A DNA stretch of 37,136 nucleotides from positions 1 to 37,136 of the forward strand of contig CAYPNF010000071.1 in assembly GCA_964411985.1 (NCBI GenBank), in the 5' to 3' direction. The position numbers and the translations under genes are program-made. The notes under the pieces were generated by a model. It saw nothing but the letters and a program-made list of their open reading frames with translations, was not told the origin of the DNA and did no database searches. Below, in pieces: positions 24,499 to 34,700 of this stretch. Origin of the DNA: CAYPNF01 sp964411985. GTDB lineage: Bacteria; Verrucomicrobiota; Verrucomicrobiia; Limisphaerales; J093. Positions within the stretch are counted from its first letter, which is position 1. Every line of letters starts with the position of its first letter.

Positions 24499-25356
24499 TC
24501 AGTCAGCAGGCTTGAGGTGCTGCTGGACGAACGCGGCTACCGTGCTCTTGTACTCCACCCAGCCAATCGAGCCACTATTGGAATGTTCCCCACCCTCGAT
24601 CAGGAGCAGCTCCTTGGGTTCGGGCGCGGTGGCGTAGAGCTGTTTGGTCATCTCAAAGGGGACTTTGGCGTCCCACGTTCCATGGATCAGGAGCACGGGG
24701 AGTTTCAACCTGGCAATTTTCCGCTCTGATTCGAATCGTTGGTTTAGCAGGAAATCAGTGGGCAGCCACCAGTAATTGAGCTTTGCCACTGCATGCACCG
24801 ATGTGAAGGTGCTCTCAGTGATCAGGCCAGCAGCTTCGGGATGGCGCGTGGCGAGCTCGATGGCAATAGCGCCGCCCAGCGAGTGCCCGTAAATGACGGT
24901 CTGCTGGGGTTTGACCCTGCGAACCCCGGTGAGATAATGCCAGGCGGCCTCGGCGTCCTCATACACCTTGGTTTCGCTGGGTTGGGTCGTACCGAAACTT
25001 TCGCCAAAGCCACGATAATCAAACAGCAGGACGTTATAGCCAAGTTGATGGAAACGCTGGATTCGTTCCAGATTCTTGGTGATGGTGGCCTCCTGGCCGT
25101 GACAGTAGAGGAAGGTTGCCGCGTTGGTGCTTTCCACGGGAACCCAGAACCCGTGCAGTGTGCCTTGTTCGGGACTACCGCCGACGGGGATGTTCACTTC
25201 CTCATAGGCCATCCCCATGCGAGCCGGAGTGGTTTGCATGGTTGCCAAGGGCTTGAAGATCCTATCGACCTGCGTTGCCCAGACATAGGCGCACGCTGCA
25301 AGGTAGCATGCCGCAAGGATGCCGGCGAGGAAGGAAAGACGGCGCCAAGTCTTCAT
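24499..25356 (-). CDS. Membrane-anchored or lipoprotein alpha/beta hydrolase
   Basis: The 285-residue protein has an N-terminal hydrophobic segment (8-26) with two lipobox-like L-A-A-C sequences (Cys17, Cys22), so it is a membrane-anchored enzyme or lipoprotein facing out of the cytoplasm. The rest is a serine alpha/beta hydrolase of the BEM46/ABHD13-like type. The oxyanion segment is YCHGQEA (84-90), the nucleophile elbow GHSLGG has Ser159, the acid is Asp229 in HGTWDAKVP and the base is His258 in GGEHSN. DYRGFGESFG (113-122) is typical of the family. The substrate (an ester or lipid) is unknown. It sits downstream of the giant gene's terminator on the same strand, so it probably has its own promoter. 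Confidence 0.88.
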   Translation of the reverse strand: MKTWRRLSFLAGILAACYLAACAYVWATQVDRIFKPLATMQTTPARMGMAYEEVNIPVGGSPEQGTLHGFWVPVESTNAATFLYCHGQEATITKNLERIQRFHQLGYNVLLFDYRGFGESFGTTQPSETKVYEDAEAAWHYLTGVRRVKPQQTVIYGHSLGGAIAIELATRHPEAAGLITESTFTSVHAVAKLNYWWLPTDFLLNQRFESERKIARLKLPVLLIHGTWDAKVPFEMTKQLYATAPEPKELLLIEGGEHSNSGSIGWVEYKSTVAAFVQQHLKPAD

Positions 25357-25470
25357 AAAAGCCCGTTGTCAGCCAACCGGTTGATCATAGTGCTGCTGAT
25401 CTCTTTTCAAAGCCCAAACCTTCTCCTGCGAGCGAGGAGGTTGCGGGGAGATGGAGGTTCATTTCAGGTC

Positions 25471-25492
25471 GGGCAAAGCTAGGGCTTTGCCC
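25471..25492. repeat. Perfect 9-bp hairpin GGGCAAAGC-TAGG-GCTTTGCCC
   Basis: This is a strong stem with a 4-nt loop, about 115 bp upstream of the hydrolase start and 228 bp after the giant gene's stop. The stem followed by CTGCACCCC looks like an intergenic repeat unit of the kind dispersed in many genomes. Only one copy is visible here, so its repeat nature is a guess. It could also be a regulatory hairpin in the hydrolase leader. Confidence 0.4.
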
Positions 25493-25645
25493 TGCACCCC
25501 TCGCCGCGTACGCCGCCAGTCCGCACTTGCATCGGGCCATGGCTCTTGAGGTGCATCCCATGTTCCGGTGGTCGTTCGTATTCCAATTCATCGGAACTGC
25601 CTCTGGCACCGCTTCGCGGTGCGAGACTGACAGCTCGCATATTAT

Positions 25646-25683
25646 CTAAGGAAGAAGGCCCAGGAATCATCATCCCTGGGCCT
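25646..25683 (-). terminator. Probable Rho-independent terminator of the giant gene
   Basis: On the minus strand a 9-bp perfect stem (AGGCCCAGG / CCTGGGCCT, 10-nt loop) lies 37 nt after the giant gene's TAG/TGA-type stop and is followed by the pyrimidine-rich TCTTCCTTAG. Stem strength and position fit intrinsic termination. The T-run is interrupted, so efficiency may be moderate. Confidence 0.65.
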
Positions 25684-25719
25684 CTTGAAACAGTAAGGAA
25701 TCCTATTCCGCTAGTGCAG

Positions 25720-28700
25720 CTATTTGACCTGGATTCTGTAGAATCGCCATGCGCGATCTGAAGTGTCGGGTTGGAACGTCGTCAAGGTGCCATCGCCCTC
25801 GAACGACTCCACGACCGTCCATACGGCATTCTTGCCCAGGCTCTCCGTAGATTCGAGGACATAGGAGACGCCGCTCACAGTCGCGAGCGAGAGGGTGACT
25901 TTCCCGTCCTCCAAGGTCGGGCCCAAGAGCACAGGAACCGTCGAAATAAGGACCCGGTAAAACCGTTGAGTGCTATCCGAGGTGTTGGGTGCGAATGTTT
26001 TGACCAAGCCATCGCCAACGAAGGTCTCCAGGGTGCTCCATTGAGCTCCTTTCTCGAGGTTCGTGGTTGTTTGGAGGACGTACGGTTTCCCGCGCACGGT
26101 CTGGAGCGAGAAGGTTAGACTTCCGTTCTCGAGAGACGCGTTGAGGAGGCCGGGGTGGGCAGCGACTGAGAGTACGGCCGGGGCGCTGTCCACGGACCCA
26201 GCCAGTGTAGAAACCTGGGCCACGTACTTACCCGCCTGGCTGGAGCCGAGGTTGGTCAATACGAGATCGCTGGCGGTCTGGTCGAGTAAGGCAACGCCGT
26301 CTTTCCACCATTGGTAGCGCACATCGATGCCCAGGGCCTTCACGCGCAGGGTAACGCTATCCCCTTGCACCAATGCCATGCTGGCTGGCTGCCTTACGAT
26401 ACGGGGCAGTGGGATCACCGTAAGATCGGCGGCGTAGCTGGCTACCCTGCCGCCACCGTTCGAAACCCGGAGCAGATAATTCCCCGCGTCGGATTCCTGA
26501 ACATGTTCCAAGGTAAGGGTTGCATTGGTGGAACCCGTCACAACCTCACCATCCTTGAACCACTGGTAAGAGAGCGGCTCGATGCCCACCGCCTCCGCCG
26601 TGAATGCGGCCGGGGCGCCTTCACCCACAACCAGACTTTGGGGTTGGGTGACAAACTTGGGAAGCGCCGGCAAGGTCAAGGAGGCAGGCGCACTGAGCGC
26701 AAACCCGGCAGGGTTGGATACCAGCACCACATAGGTGCCCACTTCGGAAGCGGTAATCGATTCCAGATGGAGCGTGGCGTTCGTCTCACCCGGCATTTCT
26801 GCGCCGTTCTTTAACCACTGATAGGTGAGAGGTTCAGCTCCAGCCGCCAGCACCACAAACTCCTGGCTGGAACCTAGGTTCGCCACTCGGCTCTCGGGTT
26901 CAAGGTTGAGACTGGGCGCAGCCAGTACTTCGAGTGTGGCCGTGCGGCTATTGGTAGAACCAGCCTGATTTCGGACCACAACCGCGTAGCCACCAGCATC
27001 CGCGGTTTGAACACTATCCAGAACCAGTGTTGAGTTCGTCTGGGATGGGAGGTCGACTCCATCTTTGAGCCACTGATAGGTAAGCGGAGCACTGCCGCTG
27101 GCAGACACAGAGAAGGTGGCCTTGGCAGCGGGCACCACACTCTGATCGGCTGGCTCTTCGACAATCGCCGGAAGCGTCCGGACCGAGAGAAGAGCCGACA
27201 CGCTAGGAGTGGCACCGGCCTCGTTGGCGACCACCACAGCGTACTTGCCCGCGTCACCCGCAAGCGCCCCGCGGACAGCCAACGTGGAGGTTGTCTGGCC
27301 CTGCAACGCCGAGCCATCCTTATACCATTGATAACGCAGCGCACCGATACCCTCGGCAATCACCGCGAAACTAATATCTTCGCCCGGATTAGCGATCTGA
27401 GCGGAAGGCTGCGCCGTGATGTTGGGCGGAGCGATGACAATCAAGGTCGGCGCACTGTTCGTGGCAGAGCCCGCGACATTGGAGACCACGATGGAGTAGA
27501 CCCCGGCGTCCGACGGCTTGACCTCAGACAAAGCAAGCGTGGGTTCCGTTTTGCCGACGAGCTCAACGCCATTATGGTACCATCGGTAGCTCAAGGGAGG
27601 AGTGCCGGATCCAAAGGCGGTAAACTCAAGGCTGGAGCCGACCACGACGGTGGTGCTTCCTGGCGCCTTCGTGATCGCTGGAGGCTCGATCACCGCGAGA
27701 AGCGCTGTCTCACTATGAACCGAACCAGCCGGATTGGATACCTGCACGGTATAGACACCCGCGTCCTGGGGTTGCACGGAAGCCAACGTCAAAGTAGGCC
27801 GGGTCTGCCCAACCACTTTCACGCCATCCTTAAACCACTGGTACGAGATAGGCGCTATGCCACTGGCCGTGACACTGAACGTCGGAGCGGAGCCAGCGAG
27901 AGCAGGTTGTGGCGGGCCCACGGGTTGTTGGGTGATGGTCGGAAGCTGATCATCGTCCTCAATCACCAGATAGGCCTGCGTGAGACTTCCAAGGGCTGCC
28001 CCTTCCGGCCCACCCTCAGCCAAATGAAGGCCGAGTTCGAGCTGTTCGGGATTCTCGGCAATGAGATCCTGCAGGATGGGAATCACCACCTGTTTCGCGA
28101 AATTCCCAGGCTGGAAGGTCACCGAGACCGGTCCAGCTGCGTAGTCAACGCCGGGGGTGGCTCCATCGGAGATACTCCCAGGCTCCACAACGAGGGTCAC
28201 GGTGCCACTGCTCCCGCCCGTTCGGACGATCGTGACGGCCTGGATTGGAGTGCCATCCTCGCGCACCCGGAAGTTCGCCGAACCGAAGGCGAAAGTGCCG
28301 GCCGCATCATCATCGAGAACGGTCAAGACCGCACTCTTCTGAGTGCCCAGCAGGGCATCGGCAGGCGCTCCGGGAGCCAGGGACAGAGTGATCTCCACGG
28401 TCTCATCCCCTTCCACGTCGCCATCCTGGAGGATCACGGAGGAAAGATCCACGATCTTGGTAATCTCCTTATCGGCGAAAACCACGGGGATGGGAGTTGG
28501 ATCATAGTCCGAACCGCTGGTGGCGCTGCCACCGCTCAGATTGAGCAAGGCGGTCAATGGACCCGCCGCTCCCGACTCGCGATTCACAATCACCGGCACC
28601 AGGGAGGTCCCGTTCTCGCTGACACGATAATCAGCCCGACTCAGGGAAATGGTCCCAGGCCGTGTATCTACGCCGGTGAGGGTTCCCACCGCCGCGGAGG

Positions 28701-31700
28701 CGATCTGTTTGTTCAGTTCCGAGCTGGAGTTCCCGATCACCACATCATCGACTGCAGTAACCCCCGCGGCCGCCTTGGCCAATTCACCTGCTGTGCTGCC
28801 TTGAGCCACAACCTGGACGCGGCTGATCTCGCGCACCGCCTCCTCACCGGAGAGCGTTGAGTTGGCGATTTCTTCCTTCGCTTGGTTGAGTTGAGCGATT
28901 ACGGTGGAAGCACCGTGCAGGGTCTCCTCGGTCAAACTCACGGCCGCCGTCGCAGCGGTGATCTGGACAGTTTCCTTCACCAGGTCTTTCACGCCGCTCT
29001 GCTCCGTGAGCGCCAGTGAAACGCCTGGCTGCTGCTGCACCTGCGATGCGATGGCAGCGACCACGTTGCGTGCCGCCTCTTCTTGGGAGACGGTGGACAC
29101 CTCCTTCACCATCGAGCTGATCTGCACGATCGTATCCTGGACTTTGGCTGCCACATTCATGACGGCAGCTGCATCCGGGTCGTTCTTTTGGGCTTGCTCC
29201 AGAGCATCGTAGTGCAGCACATCCACTGTGGACGGGAGGTTTAAGGCTGATTGCAGTGCGGCCTGGGCCTGTTCCACAGACATGCCCGGCTGCTGCGCCA
29301 CCATCTCACTGAGGACGGTGGTCAACGGAGTGATGACGGTCGACCCAGCAGGAGCCGACATCGAGGTCATGCTAGGCAAGCCTGTCGCGATGTCTATTCC
29401 GCCCTGCATCACGAGTCTTCCCTCGTTCGGGTCGATGACACCGTTCTTGTTCAGGTCAAACCGATCCAAAGGCACGTTGAGTTTGAATTTGCCCTGGTCG
29501 TCCGTGGTGGTCCCAGGCTCCTCGGCCTCTCTGGCGTTGTTGGCATTGGCGTCAAAGAACACCATGGCCCCGGCTACGTAGCCGTCGATCGCCTGACCTT
29601 CGATTGCGGGGGGCTCGGCGACGGCGAGTAACAGGCTGGTGCTGGTAGTGATGCCTCCTGCGTCGGAGACGCTAATCTCCACGACGTTCGTTCCAACTTG
29701 GCCGGATGCCGGGTTGAGCGTCAAGACGCGGTTGGCAGCATCCCCCACCACGCTAATTCCGGAGCTCGGGAGCAGCGCTTCGTCCATCGACTTCACGGAG
29801 ACAACGAGGGAACCCGGTAGCGTCTCCGCATCGCTCACCGTGAAGTTTGTGCTCACCTGCTTTCCAGACGTAGTTTCAAGCAAAGCCGCCAACCCCTGAA
29901 TCTCAGGCGGAGTATTGGCGGGCCGGACGGTCAACATGGCCTCCGAGCTGAACGCCATACCTGCGACATTGGTCACGACGGCGGAGTAGCGACCTGCGGT
30001 GTTGGTCTGCACGTTCCTCAAGCTCAAGACCGCACCGTTTTCGCCCGGCAGCGGTACGAGGTCCTTTTGCCACTGATACCCTAACGGAGCACTACCCATG
30101 GCTGCGACCCGGAATTCGACGTCGCTTCCCGCAGGAACCGACTGCGGGCTCGGATTCTCGGTAATCACCGGCGGCGACAGTACGACCAAGGTGGCATTAG
30201 CGCTAACCTCAGTACCGGCATCGTTGTTCACGGACACCGTATAGTCGCCCGCGTCAGCGGCCTGCACAGCAGGAAATACCATCGGATTGGAGGTCTTGCC
30301 GGGCAAGGCCAGACCGTCTTTGAACCATTGATAGGTGAGAGGAGTGGTGCCCGTTGCGTTAACACTCAACACGACTGCGTCTCCCGCTGGAACCGTCTGG
30401 CTCGAAGGTTGGCCCACGATTGCGGGAGCCACCATAAGCGTAAACAGGGCTGGGCTACTCATCTTCGTACCGGCCGGGTTGGAAACCACCGCTACGTAGC
30501 TTGCCTCATCCGACTTCTGCACGCTGCGCAGAGTGAGGCTCGGACCATTCTCCGACATGGAGACCCCATTCTTCAGCCATTGGTAGGTAAGGCCTTGACC
30601 GCTCGCCAAGACTGTAAACGTAACGTCTGAGCCGGCTTTGGCCAATTGGCTGATCGGCTGCGCATCGATGGTCGGCGGGTGGATCAGACGCAGCTGGGCA
30701 GAGAGGGTGCGGACATCACCCACAATATTCGAGATTGTGACGGCATAGGCACCGACATCCGAGGCCTGAACCTTCGAGATATTCAGGATCGAGTTGGTCT
30801 GGTTGAGCAAGTTTGCACTGTCCTTGCTCCACCGATAGAACAAGGTTCCGTCGCCGCTGGCTACCACTTGGAACGTGGCGGGCGCATTCAAGGGCACTTC
30901 CTGGTCTGCTGGCCTTGAGGCTATGACCAAGCTCGCCGGGCTGACGACCAAGTCCACGGTCGAAGTAGACTGGTTGAAGTTCGCAATATCCTCAGGGGCA
31001 AACACGGCGGTGAGCAGATTGGTCCCTTGCGGGAGAACCGTGCCGTTGGTCGGGAAGTAAGTGAACTGCCCGGCCACGGAGGCGATTGCATTGAGTTGGT
31101 TCGAAGAGAGCACTGTGCCATGCGGAATGTCAGCCGGAATGGCCCACGTGATGAGCGGTTCCGCTTTGGAGACGGTGAGTGTCCCCTCCTGATAACTCAC
31201 GGCGTAGTTGGCCGCTGCAGCTCCAGTGGCTCGAATAGGATACGAACCCACCGGACTGGATGCGGTGGCTGGGGTGGAGAGCGTGGGACTACTCTGCAGC
31301 ACCCCTTGCGTCTCGCCATTCACGAACCCGGAATACTGGACGCTGAAGAGAGGGTTCGGTTGTCCGTAAACCCGGCTCTTGTCCTGCGGAGTGACCGTCA
31401 GCGCCGCACGATTCACATTGATGGCGACCGTGCGCGAGATGGTAGTGTAGTTAGCGTCCGTTGGCGTGAAAGTAACGGCCAGGACTTGGTTGTTTCCGGC
31501 GCCAAGAAGGGTTCCGGCAACGGGTGTATATGCGAAGGAACCAGCAACGTCCGCGGATGCGTCGAGCTGCACTCCACCGAGCGGTGTGCCATAAGTAATA
31601 TCCAGGGGATTGGCCCAGACAAGAGCAGGTTGTCCCTGGATCACATTCAACGTGCCGTTGACATGACGCATACTGTAGTTGGCGGCAGCAGTCCCAAGCA

Positions 31701-34700
31701 CGGTAATCGGGTAAGCCCCCACCGGGCTTTCACGAAGGGCGGTGGTGGTCAGAACAGGTTGGCTCACCAGGACATTCGAGGTGTCGCCATTCACGAAACC
31801 TGAATACTGGGCGGTCAGTTCGGGATTGTCCTGCCCAAAGGCGCGGGACTGGTTCAAAGCCGTCACCGTGAGCAGGGCCTTCGCCACATTGAGGAAAGCA
31901 GTGCGGGTGCCGGTCGTGTAATTGGTGTCGGACGGAGTAAACGAAACCGTGAGCGTCTGGTTGCTACCTGCGTTCAGGCGAGTGCCTTGAGGCGGGTTAT
32001 AAACAAAACTCCCAGGCACGCTTGCGGACGCGTTGAGTTGAAGCGCTCCTAACGCCATGCCGTAGGTTATGTCGGCAGGGTTGGTCCAGGAAACAGTCAC
32101 AGCCGCTGGGGTGACGGTGAGGGTTCCCTCGGCATACGCGAATAAGTAGTTTTCAGCTGTGCTGCCACTAACCGTAATCGGATAACTACCCACCGGGCTC
32201 GTCGTTTCGGCGGTCGTGCTGATGGTTGGCTGTGTGAGCAAGACGCTCTCAGTGTCACCACTTACGAATCCGGAGTACCGGACCGTGAGGGCGGGATTCG
32301 CCTGAGCATAAGGTCGAGTCACGCTATCAGCAGTGATGCTCAGCGGGGCCTTGGCCACGGTGATGGTGACTGCGGAAGTCGAGGCAACATAGTTGGGGTC
32401 GGTAGGAGTGAATGTCACCGACAAAGGCTGGTTCAAGCCAGCTCTCAACCGCGTGCCGGCCGAGGGAGTGTAGGCAAAACTCCCCTCAACGCTTGCCGAG
32501 GCGTTCAGCTGAACTCCGCTCAACAAGGTTCCGTAGGTAATGTCCTCCGGATTTGACCAGGCAACCACCGGCTCGGCTTTCAGAACGGTAAGCGTCCCGC
32601 TCACAAAGCCGATAGCGTAATTGGAGGCAGTAGCCCCACTCACGGTGATAGCATACACACCCACGGGGCTATCAACACTTGCAGTGGTGCCAAGCACCGG
32701 TTGTGCCGACAGCACTGACGGATCTTCACCCTCGATGAAACCACTATAGGTAACGTTCCACGCGGGGTTAGGCTCTAGGTATCTCCGAGAGAAGCTTCCC
32801 GCTGTGATGAACAAGGGCTTCGGTTGGACCAACAGGTCGACTTGACGCGTTACGGCCTCATAGTTGACCGCGTCCGCAGGTGTGAACTGCGCTCTTAGAG
32901 TTATAGCACCCGCCGGTAAGCGAGTCCCCAGCGGTGGTTCGTACGAGAAGGTCCCAGCCACGCCTGCTGTGGCGTTCAACTCGGTAGAGCCCAACAAGGC
33001 CCCGTAGACGATCGGCGCCGGCGGGTCCCAGGCCAGACCGGGATCTGCTTTTTCAATGGTCAGGGTTCCAGTAGCGTACGAGATGTCGTAATTGGGCGCA
33101 GTTGCTCCTGAGGCAGTGATCGGGTAGTCGCCAACCCCACTGGCAACCTCAGCAAGAGTGGAGAGGAGGGGGGGCGCGGTTAGCACAGCAACGGTATCCC
33201 CACCCACAAAGCCCGTGTACGTAGCGACCAAATCGGGATTCGGCTGCCCATACTTCCGCATCACATTCGCGGGAGCGATCATCAAAGGCGCCTTGGCCAC
33301 ACTCACGGTACCCGTAGCGGCGGAAGACACAAACTGGGAGTCGCCGGCAAAGTTGAGGGCCAACTCATAATCACCCGCATCAAGCCCGGCAGTGGAAATA
33401 TCTGCAGTAAATGAGCCATCGGGCGATGGGACAACAACTGACGCCAACTCCCCGCCGAGAGAGATCTCGACATTCCCTTGAGGAACCGAGGTGCCAGCAG
33501 TCAGATTGGCACTAACCCCCACCGATGTGGTGCCATAGACAACATTGGCATTGGCTAGGCCGATGAACTTTGGCATCAACCGATTGACCGTGAGAGTGGC
33601 GACCGCGCTCGTTTGGAATCTGCCCCCACTCTCCACGATCACTCTGTAGTCACCTGCCAGGAGCGTGCTAATGTCGGTTAGTTGGAGCTGGCCATTGGTT
33701 TCTCCAAGCAGATTGAGGGTGTTTCGCTGCCACTGGTAAGTGAGAGGCTGCGAACTGAGGGCGACCACTTCGAACATGACGTTCGTCTTCGCAGCGGCCA
33801 CAAGGCTGACGGGCTGCTGCGTGATCCGGAGCGGAGCATACGAACGTTGGTAGTCACGGTAAATCGCCACGCCCGCCCCTGCAGGGAGATTATTACGGGC
33901 GCAAGTAGCGAGACCAAGGTTCAAAGTCGCCGGGAAATCGACCGTATCCTCTTTCAGGAGGGTCCAATCCGTGCCGTTAGAACCCCGGAATGCCTTGAAG
34001 GTGTTGCCTTGGCGAGTGAGCCTCATCCATGCGTTCGGGAAAGGAACACCCGCGTTATTCGCCGCCCAGCCTGTAGGCCATGAACCCGCCGAGCCATCCG
34101 TAGCAAGCCGTGCCGTCACGCCGTACTGGTTGGCACCCAATCCGGTCCCGTCCAAGGTCGGCGTGGGGCCCGGGTTCACCTCAACTTGAAGAAATCGGCT
34201 GCCCTTGGCGAGCGATTCTCGGACGTGAAGCCCCGCTTTTGCCCAGCGGCTTGTCGGATCGAAACTCTCAATCCGCACCGCAACGTCAAAGTCTCCCGTC
34301 CTGCTTTCGTAAACGTAGTGGAATGCGTCAGCATTCCCCCAAATATCGGAACCTCCCGCGAAAACGTCGAAGTTCTCAGATGTCCTCATGATCGCCAACC
34401 CAGGAACGATCGGATCCAACAGGATCTCCGGGTTGCCCAGATCGGACACGCCAATATCCGTCGCCGAAAGATCAGTAACCGGACCGGTCAGGGAACTGGA
34501 TTCCATCGGGTTGCCGGCCACATCTCTAACTCCCGATACCGTGACCGTCAGCACCGGGCCAGACAGGCTAAGGCCTTCGAGCACCACAGTCTTTCCATCC
34601 CGGTAGAGTCGCGCGCTGGACGGAGCCAAGCCCTCGACCAAGTAGTTGGCGGGATTCGTAGCGGTGCTGGAATCCACGCTCTCATCAAACATCACGAATC

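Larger units (their letters stand above)
25357..25719. other. Hairpin-rich 363-bp intergenic region
   Basis: No gene is supported between the giant gene's stop and the hydrolase start. The region holds three hairpins: a perfect 9-bp stem at 25471-25492, CACCGC-TTC-GCGGTG at 25607-25621, and the terminator at 25656-25683. Short ORFs cross it in several frames but lack coherent composition. The hairpin next to a low-hydrophobicity reading frame resembles dispersed intergenic repeats or a decayed mobile element, which cannot be confirmed from one copy. Confidence 0.45.

Noticed and set aside
27328..28860. A 510-codon plus-strand ORF inside the giant gene
   Set aside because: It is antisense to Ig and Calx-beta modules, has an Arg/His/Gly-rich shadow composition and no domain that I recognise.
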